64,000 nucleotides of DNA from Levilactobacillus yonginensis (GTDB lineage: Bacteria > Bacillota > Bacilli > Lactobacillales > Lactobacillaceae), in contig NZ_OZ061549.1 in the NCBI RefSeq assembly GCF_964065165.1, forward strand, positions 1,054,001 to 1,118,000, read 5' to 3'. Positions 26,237-34,931 of this stretch are shown here, piece by piece. The translations under genes were made by a program, and so were the position numbers. The number at the start of each line of letters is the position of its first letter. Within the stretch, counting starts at the first letter, position 1. Under the pieces are notes generated by a model. That model was given only the letters and a program-made list of their open reading frames with translations. It did not search any database and was not told the DNA's origin.

Positions 26237-26290
26237 AGCAAATGCCTCACAATCTCGTTAGCTAGACTAACCCTTTGTGAGGCATTTTTG
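26237..26290. terminator. Bidirectional terminator between tagA and nagR
   Basis: AAATGCCTCACAA pairs with TTTGTGAGGCATTT, with an inner GTTAG/CTAAC hairpin. T-runs follow on both strands, which suits the convergent genes. Confidence 0.85.
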
Positions 26291-26294
26291 CTGA

Positions 26295-27023
26295 CTATTT
26301 TTCCAAGTAGAACTCGAAGCGTTCACCCACGTACTGCGTGCGAACGTATTCGAACGGTGTTCCATCTTGTAAGTAGGTTACTTGCCGCAACCGTAAGATA
26401 GCATCCCCACGTTTAATCTTGAGGTATTCCGCAATCCGTTCGGAAGCAGACATAGCGGAAACTGTCTGTTGCGCCTTGCCTGGATTCAAACTCTTCTTGT
26501 CTTCCAGTGCCCGGTACAGTGAGCTCGTAACTTCCTTTTTATTTAAGCCATCGACTAATTTTTCCGGAACGGTGGCTACTTCAAAACAGATGGGAACATC
26601 ATCGCCGTAACGAATCCGCTCCATCCGTAAGACTTGATCATCTTCCTTAAGCTTCAGTTTTTCAGCCTCACTCAGGGAAGGGTTCATGACGTGGTAAGAA
26701 ATGGTCTTACTCGTTGGTTGTTTACCTTGTGTCAGCATGAGGTCCGTAAAACTCGTGACCCCAGACATCTTTTCTTGCACTTTTTGATTGGCCACATAGG
26801 TTCCTGAACCTACTTGGCGCTCTAAAATCCCTTCATCGACCAGAGTTTGAATCGCTTGGCGCAGAGTCATCCGACTCACATCAAAATCTCGAGACAACTC
26901 TCGTTCCGATGGAATCCGGTCGCCAACCGCCCACTTTCCCGCTTCGATTGCTCGTTTGATATCATTATGAATTTGAATATAAATCGGTGAACTCACAGCA
27001 CCCAACGTCCCTTCTCGAATCAC
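26295..27023 (-). CDS. nagR: GntR/HutC-family regulator, NagR type
   Basis: A 242-residue repressor: winged helix-turn-helix at about residues 12-80 (GDRIPSERELSRDFDVSRMTLRQA region) and a UTRA effector domain from about 95. It is 8 bases downstream of nagA, fitting the aminosugar regulator NagR (YvoA), which is released by glucosamine-6-P or GlcNAc-6-P. The frame starts at GTG 27023 with no ribosome site; a GTG at 26996 (VSSPIYIQIHND) is nearer the family's usual start, so the first nine residues may not be real. A matching operator lies in the nagA promoter. Confidence 0.87.
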   Translation of the reverse strand: MIREGTLGAVSSPIYIQIHNDIKRAIEAGKWAVGDRIPSERELSRDFDVSRMTLRQAIQTLVDEGILERQVGSGTYVANQKVQEKMSGVTSFTDLMLTQGKQPTSKTISYHVMNPSLSEAEKLKLKEDDQVLRMERIRYGDDVPICFEVATVPEKLVDGLNKKEVTSSLYRALEDKKSLNPGKAQQTVSAMSASERIAEYLKIKRGDAILRLRQVTYLQDGTPFEYVRTQYVGERFEFYLEK

Positions 27024-27031
27024 TACAAATT

Positions 27032-28174
27032 TTAGTCTGTTGCGGCCTGAATATGACGACCTAAGCTATAGGTCGTTTCTACTTGCAGGTCTGAAGTTAA
27101 CAAGTTTAAATCGGCATCGCGGCCCACTAAGAGCTTACCCTTTTGCGTCAGGCCAAATTCTTCCGCCTGATTAACCGAGCTCATCTGTACGGCTGCATCC
27201 ACGTCACATCCGGTAAAGGCAATCACATTTCTGAATGCTTCATCGAAACGTAAGACGGAACCGGCTAAGTTACCACTCTCTAATCGTGCTTGCCGATCCT
27301 TCACAATAACCTTCTGGCCACCCAGTTCACTGACACCTTCAGGCATGCCCTTAGCACGCATCGAATCAGTCACCAACTCCAAACGGTGTTGGCCCTTTTG
27401 TTCGTACGCAAGCTTAATCATATCAGGCACGATATGGAACCCATCACAAATCAATTCGCAGTACAGATTGTCTTCCAACATTGCGTGACCCGTTACCCCA
27501 GGCTCCCGGTGTCGCAACCCACGTTGAGCATTATACAAATGCGTTACATGAGTGGCCCGACTGGTCAGGAGTTGTTCCCGGGTAGCGTTGGAATGGCCGA
27601 CGGAAGGTACAATGTTATTTGCCAAACAGTAGGCTTCAAAATCCTGGGCCCCAGCATCTTCTGGCGCGTAGGTTATCAGCTTGACCCGACCACCGGATAA
27701 TTGGTTCCAGTGGTCTAGCAGGTTGACATCTGGATCCTTAATATACTTTTCTGGCTGGGCGCCCTTAAAAATCGCCGCGATAAATGGCCCTTCCAAATGA
27801 ACCCCTTGGATAATAGGGTTCCGTTCAGCAGCAATCGCGATTCCGCGCATAGCATGGTCAATGGCCTCGTTAGACTGCGTCATGGTAGTTGGAAAGATCG
27901 ACGTAATTCCTTCTTGTGCCATCAGGTTAACCATCTTATCGATCTGGTCTGGTTCCCCATCCATACTATCATATCCATAGCCACCATGGCTATGCACATC
28001 GATGAATCCGGGGACAATGGTCCGGCCCGTCACAACCTGAATCTCATCAGCGGGAAGTGGCCGAAAATCTGCCACGGGGCCCACTGCTTCAATTCGTTGA
28101 TCGAACCGAATATAGCCATCATTGATAACCTCGTCACCGGTATAAATCTTCGCGTGCTTTAAAACAATGCTCAT
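27032..28174 (-). CDS. nagA: N-acetylglucosamine-6-phosphate deacetylase
   Basis: A 380-residue amidohydrolase: HSHGGYGYDS near the N-terminus, HLEGPFIA for the metal-binding glutamate, and HVTHLYNA and the LVTDSM aspartate motif later. It removes acetate from GlcNAc-6-P, feeding glucosamine-6-P to glycolysis or wall synthesis. The open frame starts at 28192, but GAGGAGGAG directly before the ATG at 28174 is the ribosome site, so the first six codons are not translated. It forms an operon with nagR. Confidence 0.95.
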   Translation of the reverse strand: MSIVLKHAKIYTGDEVINDGYIRFDQRIEAVGPVADFRPLPADEIQVVTGRTIVPGFIDVHSHGGYGYDSMDGEPDQIDKMVNLMAQEGITSIFPTTMTQSNEAIDHAMRGIAIAAERNPIIQGVHLEGPFIAAIFKGAQPEKYIKDPDVNLLDHWNQLSGGRVKLITYAPEDAGAQDFEAYCLANNIVPSVGHSNATREQLLTSRATHVTHLYNAQRGLRHREPGVTGHAMLEDNLYCELICDGFHIVPDMIKLAYEQKGQHRLELVTDSMRAKGMPEGVSELGGQKVIVKDRQARLESGNLAGSVLRFDEAFRNVIAFTGCDVDAAVQMSSVNQAEEFGLTQKGKLLVGRDADLNLLTSDLQVETTYSLGRHIQAATD

Positions 28175-28216
28175 GAGTCTCCTCCTCATCAAATGTCACA
28201 TTTAGTCAACACTGAT

Positions 28217-28245
28217 ATTATAATCGGTATAGACCAAAAAGGCAA
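28217..28245 (-). promoter_or_regulatory. nagA-nagR promoter
   Basis: On the minus strand TTGCCT, 17-base spacer, perfect TATAAT. The spacer carries the NagR-type operator. Confidence 0.8.
28223..28238 (-). promoter_or_regulatory. NagR/DasR-type operator (dre-like site)
   Basis: ATCGGTATAGACCAAA on the plus strand is a near-palindrome close to the TGGTMTAGACCA type of site bound by NagR and DasR proteins. It fills the promoter spacer, so the bound repressor would block the polymerase. Confidence 0.65.
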
Positions 28246-28290
28246 CTGACACTCATCATAAATTCAGTTGTATCTGGTAGCCACTGATTG

Positions 28291-29094
28291 TTAAGCAGGA
28301 CCCCCAGCATCCCGTTTGATGGTGGCATCAATCCCTTTCACAACCGCTGTCATCAGACCAGCTTCCTCCATCGCCAGTAATCCCGCGATAGTGCTACCAC
28401 CTGGTGAGGCTACTTGGTCGATCAGAGCGAATGGAATCTTATCACTCTGCAAAACCATCTTAGCCGAACCTAGCGTGGCCTGGGCAGCAATTTGCGTAGC
28501 CTGGACTTTGCTCAGTCCGTGCTTGACCCCGGCCCGACTCAAACTATCGATGAAGAAATCAATGTAGGCGGGTGAACTCCCAGCCAGGGCACTGAAGACA
28601 CCGAACTGATCTTCTGCTAACGTGGTTGTAGAACCGATAGTATTAAAGACTCGGAGCGCTCCAGCCAATCGATCACCGGTCAGTTGCTCATTCGCTGCAA
28701 CCGCCGTCATCCCCGCACCGACCTCAACGTTGACGTTGGGTAACGTTCGTAAGATTGGTAGATCAGCGCCCACAACCTGACGCATCTCCGCCAAAGACAG
28801 ACCTGCAACGATAGAAATCAGCGTTTTATCGTCCGCAACCAGCTGCGGCGCAATTTCTCGTAGAACCTCAACCGCCACGTTAGGCGTCACGGCCAGCACC
28901 ACCAGATCACTATCTCGCGCCACAGCAACGTTGCTATCAGTCGCAACTAGCCCATGTTTTTGCGCATACGGCCCGTAGCTTTCTTGCCGGTGGCTATGCA
29001 CCAAAATGTCCGCTGGCGCAAATGTCTGCGCGTTTAATAAGCCACCAATAATGGCCTTGGCCATGCCGCCGACACCAATAAATCCAATTTTCAT
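28291..29094 (-). CDS. proC: Pyrroline-5-carboxylate reductase
   Basis: A 267-residue protein with the Rossmann motif GFIGVGGMAKAI at the N-terminus and the C-terminal helical dimer domain with ALAGSSPAYIDFFIDSL and VASPGGSTIAGL signatures. It makes proline from pyrroline-5-carboxylate with NAD(P)H. The open frame starts at 29136, but GAGGAGGAAAG precedes the ATG at 29094. That start lies two bases after the stop codon of the S9 peptidase gene, so the two are tightly coupled. ProB and ProA are not nearby. Confidence 0.94.
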   Translation of the reverse strand: MKIGFIGVGGMAKAIIGGLLNAQTFAPADILVHSHRQESYGPYAQKHGLVATDSNVAVARDSDLVVLAVTPNVAVEVLREIAPQLVADDKTLISIVAGLSLAEMRQVVGADLPILRTLPNVNVEVGAGMTAVAANEQLTGDRLAGALRVFNTIGSTTTLAEDQFGVFSALAGSSPAYIDFFIDSLSRAGVKHGLSKVQATQIAAQATLGSAKMVLQSDKIPFALIDQVASPGGSTIAGLLAMEEAGLMTAVVKGIDATIKRDAGGPA

Positions 29095-29096
29095 CG

Positions 29097-31058
29097 TTAA
29101 CTTTCCTCCTCGTGTAGTAAGTGGTCCTGGAACCACTGCTGAATCCGTTTCAATCGGTCGACCCGCAAATTAGGCAACCCCGACCGGGACAATTCATGAG
29201 TCGATTCAGGATAGAGAACTAATTGGGTCTCCACCCCGGCCTCCTTGAGACCCACGTAAAACTCCTTACCCTGCGTTGCCGGACAACGTAGGTCATCTGT
29301 TCCGTGAAGCACCAACAGAGGCGTAGTGGCCTGTTTAACGTAAGCCAACGGGGAAAAACGCCAGAGAGCTGAAATATCTGACATATCCTGTTGTAGCTCC
29401 CAAGGCGTAAAGTAGTAGCCAATATCGCTGGTCCCGTAAAAACTGATCCAATTTGAAATTGACCGCTGCGTTACCGCCGCAGCAAACCGACTGCTATGTG
29501 TTTCAATCCAGTTCGTCATGAACCCGCCGTACGAGCCGCCGGTCACACAAAGCTGTCGCTCATCAATGGTCGAATCCAATGCCAGCGCCGCATCGACGCC
29601 CAGCATAAGGTCTTCAAAGTCCCCCTCACCGTAATGACCGATGACGGCCGTCTCAAAGTCCTGCCCGTAGCTGTTACCGCCTCGCGGATTGATGGTAATG
29701 ACGCCATATCCTTGGCCGGCTAAATACTGCAGCTCGTGGTAGAAACCGTAGCCGAAGTCCACCTGCGGCCCACCGTGGACGTAGAGTACCGCTGGATGTG
29801 TTGGTGTTTCCTGAACTGGTGGAAAATACCACCCTTCGATTGGCCAATCCTCGGCACCAGCAAACGTGAAACGTTGTCCGTCAACCAACGCGTGTTTCGC
29901 CTCGTAAGTTGCGTTCGGATTGATTAGCTGTCGTTCAACACCTGTTGCTGCGTTCAACACCCCTAACCGACTCACATGGGTCATGGTCGTTTCGGTAAAG
30001 ACAATCGTCTGGGCATCCACAACGCTAAAGTCCGTAATCGCCCGGTCGCCGCCCAACAATACTCGCGTGGATGCTGGATCCTGGTCTGATTGAACAACCA
30101 GTTGAACGCGGCCGTGCACATTCTCCAGAGTCAGTATCCGAGTTGGTGTTAACCACGCCACAAATTGGTTACTTAGCCGCTGTTGGCTATCAATTGCCAG
30201 CATGTTGCCAACTTCAACGTCTCGGGGCGTCGTCACATCAGTTAGTGCCGTCCCATCTAGCTTGACTGTCCAGACGTGACATTGGGACACGTTGGGTACG
30301 TGGTTATCCTGGCCCCACATCACGACGCGGTCGCCTGCAGCCGTCAGTTGTCCCTGACCAAAACTGCCCGCAGCCAGTTCCTGATTGAGCAGAACATCAC
30401 CCGAGCCAGAAAATGGATGCCAATAGACGCCAGTACTAAAGTCATGTTCATCCAACGGTAATCGTTTTGTATCGTAAACCAGGCCCTGATCACTGGCTGC
30501 CGTCACGTTAAATGTTGCTGACCGTTCTAAGACTACTGATTGGTCACGATTAGCACAATTATAACGGATACACTGATACGTTAAACCTTGCGGTAATAAG
30601 CCACGACCATTTTCTTGATAACGTAAGAGGTCAACCACGTGGGCTTCTGGCCAGGTCGGCTGCTCGGTGGCACCAGTGGTCGTTTGAAAATACAACACAT
30701 CTGCGTGGGCTTCCCACACCGGTTGCTGAACGTCAACATCCCCTCGCGTGACCTGTTCGGGGGCACCACCATCTAACGGTACCATGAAGAGCTGGGTATG
30801 TTCCCCCACTTTTCCAGTGAACGCCAAGTAGCGGTGACTGGGACTCAACGCCAGTTGCACGACCTGCACATCGACCGGACTCCAACGACGACGGTCACTC
30901 CCATCATTCAGGTCAACACTAAACACCGCTGCCCTGGACTTATTTTGTAGCTGGTCTAGTTGACTTTCAACAAAGTAGACTCGTTGCCCATCACTCACCA
31001 GCTGAGCCAGCGGGCGCAAGGCAAACAGGTCCTCTGGTTGCACGGCTAACGCCATCAT
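29097..31058 (-). CDS. S9-family serine peptidase (acylaminoacyl/prolyl oligopeptidase type)
   Basis: A 653-residue cytoplasmic protein without signal peptide. A beta-propeller covers roughly residues 1-400, followed by an alpha/beta hydrolase domain. The nucleophile motif is GGSYGGFMTNW, the acid is in HGTDDLRCP, and the histidine is in YPESTHELSR, so the triad is complete. It should cleave short peptides, perhaps proline-containing ones. The next gene, two bases on, is proC. It starts at ATG 31058 (a second ATG follows) after GAGGAAAG. Confidence 0.92.
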   Translation of the reverse strand: MMALAVQPEDLFALRPLAQLVSDGQRVYFVESQLDQLQNKSRAAVFSVDLNDGSDRRRWSPVDVQVVQLALSPSHRYLAFTGKVGEHTQLFMVPLDGGAPEQVTRGDVDVQQPVWEAHADVLYFQTTTGATEQPTWPEAHVVDLLRYQENGRGLLPQGLTYQCIRYNCANRDQSVVLERSATFNVTAASDQGLVYDTKRLPLDEHDFSTGVYWHPFSGSGDVLLNQELAAGSFGQGQLTAAGDRVVMWGQDNHVPNVSQCHVWTVKLDGTALTDVTTPRDVEVGNMLAIDSQQRLSNQFVAWLTPTRILTLENVHGRVQLVVQSDQDPASTRVLLGGDRAITDFSVVDAQTIVFTETTMTHVSRLGVLNAATGVERQLINPNATYEAKHALVDGQRFTFAGAEDWPIEGWYFPPVQETPTHPAVLYVHGGPQVDFGYGFYHELQYLAGQGYGVITINPRGGNSYGQDFETAVIGHYGEGDFEDLMLGVDAALALDSTIDERQLCVTGGSYGGFMTNWIETHSSRFAAAVTQRSISNWISFYGTSDIGYYFTPWELQQDMSDISALWRFSPLAYVKQATTPLLVLHGTDDLRCPATQGKEFYVGLKEAGVETQLVLYPESTHELSRSGLPNLRVDRLKRIQQWFQDHLLHEEES

Positions 31059-31114
31059 AAGACCCCACTTTCCTCATTTTAAAGTACAAATGGTCTGGAG
31101 CAATTATTAATTTG

Positions 31115-31143
31115 ACTTTAGCGAAGTTCCCGGTGATTGTCAA
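31115..31143 (-). promoter_or_regulatory. Promoter of the S9 peptidase-proC pair
   Basis: On the minus strand a perfect TTGACA, 17-base spacer, TAAAGT, about 57 bases before the start codon. Confidence 0.75.
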
Positions 31144-31195
31144 TTCTTTAGAGTGAGGTACCTTGGGGGTAACCCGTCCTCAAAAATTTGACAAT

Positions 31196-31229
31196 AAAAA
31201 AGGAACTGGAGAGTTCTCCAATCCCTTTA
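31196..31229 (-). terminator. Terminator of the surface protein gene
   Basis: AAGGGATTGGAGA pairs with TCTCCAGTTCCTT (two G-T pairs), and six T follow on the minus strand. Confidence 0.85.
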
Positions 31230-31266
31230 TCAAACAAATTCATTCTTCTGTAGTAACCGCCAATGA

Positions 31267-34200
31267 TTACGACTCGTGCTTCCGTTTAGCTAAACCCAGC
31301 CAGCCTAAGATGCTAAGCAACGTGACACCTAACGCTTGCCACCAGCCAATTTGCTCACTGGTCTGCGGTAACGTGACCTGTTTGCTAGTACTTGCCGCCT
31401 GCCGAGTGGAAGACACGGTCGTCGAAACGGTTCCCGTAGGCACCGATGCCACCATTGGCTTGACCGCTGCAACACCATTTTTTGGGTAGCGCCCAGTCGG
31501 CTTGACACTTGCTCGCCATTGCTGTGGTACCCGTTGCCCCAACCATTCAGTATCAATTGGCCGTCCCTTTTGATGATGCTGCCAGTCAGGAACGTAGAGC
31601 ACTGGCGTAATCTTAGCAGCCTTGTGGTCGTCGATCACGATGGGTACCTGAACGGTTGGTTCATCAGTTATGTCACCCGCATTTGGTGTCCCGCTTGGGT
31701 CTACCGGTGTCGTGCCAGTATCTCCAGTCTGATCACCATCAATCGGTGTCGTTGGGGTCCCGGAATGATCCCCAGTATGACCAGTATCCCCACCAGGTGG
31801 TGTGGTTGGCTCGCCCTTAGTATCATCCTTCGACGTGTAGATGACACCTTCATTCGGCGTAATGGTCCCATCCGGATTGACCGTTGCCTCAATTGTCGAC
31901 TTGTTGACCGTCCACCCGTCAATCACAGGTACCGTGACCTGGACGATTTTACCCACGAAGCCAGCAGCCTTAACCTTATCGGCGTGAATCTCGACCAACC
32001 ACTCACCCATGCCTTCATCCTTCAAATTACTTGGAATATCAACATCAGCAATAACGTAACGGTTTAAAACCAAAGTCAGATTCTTCACACCGTACCGGCC
32101 GGTATCAGTACTATCGGTACTTAGACTGACGGTAAACGTGCCATCAATGAACCCAGCGGGCAAGGTCAGCGTATCCGTCGCCGCATCGTAGTTCAGCATC
32201 TGTTGCGTATCAGTGTCCGTAAAATTTAACCCAGCCAAGTCGAGATTGCTCAGGCCTAACCGTTTCATAATCGCTTCACGAACATGATAGACCGCTGTAT
32301 TGGTTTGACCGTTGTTGGTCACCAGTGCGTACACCTTAACATCATCTAGGTCTCGTTGCCCGGCAAACGCGTAGTCTCCAATCGTATTGATCTTACCACT
32401 AGCATTGATTTCCTTGAGATTATTATAAGCAAACGAGTAATCCGCCAGACTGTTGACCGCGTCACCCAAGTCCAGCTTCGTTAGGTCGTTGTACGCAAAA
32501 GCATATTCCCCGACATCATGGAGCGTATCCGCCAACGTCAACGTTCCCTGCAACTGGTTGTTAGCAAACGCCTGATCATTGATTGTATCCAAACTGGCCC
32601 CGCCGGTTAAACCGGTCAATTGATTGTTGGCAAAGGCCGATTTCCCAATGCTCTTCAAAACATTGGAAAGGTTCAAGACACCACTTAACTCATTATTTAC
32701 GAACGCATTGACTTCAATGGTCATCAGACCCGCCCCACCCAAGATTTGAGTCAAGTGGTTGTTGGCAAAGGCTGATTCCCCAATACTCGTCAACTGGTCC
32801 GAAAGGGTAAACGACCCGGTCAGATTGTTGTCCAAAAAAGCTTCCTTTTCAATCGTTCGTAGACTAACGCCACCCGTTAAACCAGTCAACTGATTGTTGG
32901 CGAACGCCTGCGTCCCAATATTTAAAATATTGGCCGGTAGATTGAGTGTACCTTTCAGTTGATTATCGGCAAAAGTTTTGCTGCCAATCCCGGTCAACTG
33001 ATCATTCAAGGTGACCTCCGTTAATCGGTTGTCCCAAAAGGCTTCATCGCCGAGGTTAATCAGCTTGCTTGGTAAGGTAAGTGACTTTTCGATAAGGTTA
33101 TGGGCAAACGCTGCCGTCCCAATTGAGGTCAGGTTATCGTTTAGCTGAACATCCGTCAACTGGTTATTGGTAAACGCCTGGTCACCAACGCTGGTGATGG
33201 TCGCTGGCAAGACCAACGTTCCTGTCAATTGGTTATTGGCGAAAACGCCGGTGTTCAGCATCGTTAAGCCGCTATCCAAGGTAACGCCCGTCAGCTGATT
33301 ATTTTCAAAGGCCTGGACACCTAACAGCGTCAACGCATCTGGTAGCACCAGTTGTCCTTGAATTTGATTATTCTGAAAGGCACCACTACCGATTGAGACG
33401 ACCTTCTGATTGAGAGCCAACTTCGTAATGGCATTGTTCTGAAAAGCATAATCCGCGATTCCCGTTACATTTTCGGGAATCGTCAAACTTGTAATGGCGT
33501 TATCGCTAAAAGCGTACGCATTGATGGCGCTCACTTGATTTAGATCAACTGTTGTCAGTTGATTATGAGCAAACGCACTTTCACCAACCGACCAAACACC
33601 ATCTGGTAGTTTAATTGATTTCAACAGATTATTTTCAAAGGCGCCGGCTTCAATCCATTGCAGATTTTTGCCGAACGTTACAGCAGTCAGTCCCGCTCCG
33701 TTGAAAGCGTTAGTCCCAACTACCGTCACGGGCTTCCCTTGATAAAAGTCTGGAATCACTAAGCTGGCAGCGGTAGAGGCCGCCGCAGTCGCTGCGTCCT
33801 TATACCCCGTCAAAATGTACCCCGAACCAGCGTCGTTTAACTGATAAGCTAATTCAGATTGTGTCGTTGGTGTCGTTGGCGTGACTGCTGGTGCGGCTGT
33901 AACTGCCGTATCCAAGGGTGCTTCCTTAGTTGCTTCGGGAGCCGCCATCCGTGACCGGAAGTTCGAAGACGGTAACTTGCCAGACTGGTTTTCTGGTTGC
34001 ACCGGATTAGTAGGCTGGTCCGTTTCTTTAGAAAGGTCTGAGCCTTTAGACAGACTCGAATCCTTATCTGGGACCTCGCCATTAACTGGCTGGTCCGTGT
34101 TATTCTCACCACTCTGTTGATTACCGGCTCCCGCCTGCTTATTTTCTGAAGAGCTAGCTGGCGTCGCTGGGGTGGCACTTGCTGCTTGATTGGCTGATGT

Positions 34201-34374
34201 AACTTGGGTTTGTGGCGTCGACTCTGAATCACCAGGTGCAGCGCTGTTAGCACTGGCAACAATTCCTGTCAGCATCATACCGGCACTTAGACCCACCATG
34301 GTTGCGCCGGCATATAACCATTTGCAACTTGAATAGCTGAAATGTTTTGTTGACCGCCATTTTTGTTCGTACAT
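31267..34374 (-). CDS. LPQTSE-anchored cell-surface protein with BspA-type leucine-rich repeats
   Basis: A 1035-residue secreted protein. The N-terminal signal has the long form with KWLYAGATMVGLSAGM and cleavage near ASANSAAP. Residues about 45-165 are low-complexity Ser/Thr/Gln/Pro. About 21 LRR_5 (BspA) repeats follow to about residue 700, each with a core such as AFANNQL. A beta-rich segment and a Thr/Pro/Gly/Asp-rich wall-spanning stretch lead to the sorting signal LPQTSE (1002-1007), a hydrophobic helix and AKRKHES. LPQTxE is the sortase motif known from Lactiplantibacillus plantarum relatives. The role is likely adhesion, inferred from the fold. GAGGTGG precedes the ATG. Confidence 0.93.
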   Translation of the reverse strand: MYEQKWRSTKHFSYSSCKWLYAGATMVGLSAGMMLTGIVASANSAAPGDSESTPQTQVTSANQAASATPATPASSSENKQAGAGNQQSGENNTDQPVNGEVPDKDSSLSKGSDLSKETDQPTNPVQPENQSGKLPSSNFRSRMAAPEATKEAPLDTAVTAAPAVTPTTPTTQSELAYQLNDAGSGYILTGYKDAATAAASTAASLVIPDFYQGKPVTVVGTNAFNGAGLTAVTFGKNLQWIEAGAFENNLLKSIKLPDGVWSVGESAFAHNQLTTVDLNQVSAINAYAFSDNAITSLTIPENVTGIADYAFQNNAITKLALNQKVVSIGSGAFQNNQIQGQLVLPDALTLLGVQAFENNQLTGVTLDSGLTMLNTGVFANNQLTGTLVLPATITSVGDQAFTNNQLTDVQLNDNLTSIGTAAFAHNLIEKSLTLPSKLINLGDEAFWDNRLTEVTLNDQLTGIGSKTFADNQLKGTLNLPANILNIGTQAFANNQLTGLTGGVSLRTIEKEAFLDNNLTGSFTLSDQLTSIGESAFANNHLTQILGGAGLMTIEVNAFVNNELSGVLNLSNVLKSIGKSAFANNQLTGLTGGASLDTINDQAFANNQLQGTLTLADTLHDVGEYAFAYNDLTKLDLGDAVNSLADYSFAYNNLKEINASGKINTIGDYAFAGQRDLDDVKVYALVTNNGQTNTAVYHVREAIMKRLGLSNLDLAGLNFTDTDTQQMLNYDAATDTLTLPAGFIDGTFTVSLSTDSTDTGRYGVKNLTLVLNRYVIADVDIPSNLKDEGMGEWLVEIHADKVKAAGFVGKIVQVTVPVIDGWTVNKSTIEATVNPDGTITPNEGVIYTSKDDTKGEPTTPPGGDTGHTGDHSGTPTTPIDGDQTGDTGTTPVDPSGTPNAGDITDEPTVQVPIVIDDHKAAKITPVLYVPDWQHHQKGRPIDTEWLGQRVPQQWRASVKPTGRYPKNGVAAVKPMVASVPTGTVSTTVSSTRQAASTSKQVTLPQTSEQIGWWQALGVTLLSILGWLGLAKRKHES

Positions 34375-34650
34375 GTCTTTGCCACCTCTTCACAATAAAC
34401 TCATTTTCTCATAACTTAATTTATCCCGTACTAACCACATATACATGTTAACACCTTGGGCCAGAAGCTCAATTGACCATGGGGGTAACGATTATGGCTA
34501 TAATTAGCTAGTGCCCTTTTGCATCTAGACACGGCTGGAGACAGAAGAACGCTTACTGCAAGCCTGACACCTACAGTTAGAGGTCGAGTACTTACTTTTA
34601 GGGACAAAGATCCCCAATTGTCACAAAAAAAGTTTTTTTAATTTAGACAC
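34375..34650. other. Intergenic region upstream of the surface protein gene
   Basis: AT-rich near the gene; TTAACA lies at about 34447-34452 on either strand (palindromic GTTAAC core), but no well-spaced -10 box is convincing. No gene seen. Confidence 0.5.
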
Positions 34651-34681
34651 AAAAAAACCAGCCACACACAGTGACTGGTCT
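34651..34681 (-). terminator. Terminator of the tRNA-Tyr/tRNA-Gln unit
   Basis: CCAG-CAC pairs with GTG-CTGG around ACACA, and seven T follow on the minus strand. Confidence 0.82.
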
Positions 34682-34684
34682 AAG

Positions 34685-34756
34685 TTGGGCTAGCTGGGTT
34701 CGAACCAGCGCATCACGGGATCAAAACCCGTTGCCTTACCACTTGGCTATAGCCCA
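34685..34756 (-). tRNA. tRNA-Gln (anticodon TTG)
   Basis: A 72-base cloverleaf: acceptor TGGGCTA/TAGCCCA, discriminator A, anticodon stem ACGGG/CCCGT with loop TTTTGAT (TTG). CCA is not encoded. Confidence 0.94.
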
Positions 34757-34766
34757 ATAATAAAAA

Positions 34767-34849
34767 TGGTGGGGAGTGGATTCGAACCACCGAACCCGAA
34801 GGAGCGGATTTACAGTCCGCCGCGTTTAGCCAGACTTCGCTACCCCACC
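34767..34849 (-). tRNA. tRNA-Tyr (anticodon GTA)
   Basis: An 83-base cloverleaf with a long variable arm: acceptor GGTGGGG/CCCCACC, discriminator A, anticodon stem GCGGA/TCCGC with loop CTGTAAA (GTA). It is the first gene of the pair. Confidence 0.95.
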
Positions 34850-34883
34850 AAAAAATGAATCGTCGTAACGAATCAACTTCACT

Positions 34884-34912
34884 ATCATACAAAATTCTGG
34901 ATAAACCGTCAA
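34884..34912 (-). promoter_or_regulatory. Promoter of the tRNA-Tyr/tRNA-Gln unit
   Basis: On the minus strand TTGACG, 17-base spacer, TATGAT, about 35 bases before tRNA-Tyr. Confidence 0.85.
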
Positions 34913-34931
34913 GACTTTTCTGCATATTTTT

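Noticed and set aside
32400-33700. Regularly spaced similar DNA segments that could look like a CRISPR array
   Set aside because: They are coding repeats of about 69 bases in the LRR domain, in frame and diverged, without identical repeats and unique spacers.
33849-34262. A 137-codon frame in another reading phase of the surface protein gene
   Set aside because: It is a by-product of the Ser/Thr/Gln-rich coding repeat; no start signal.
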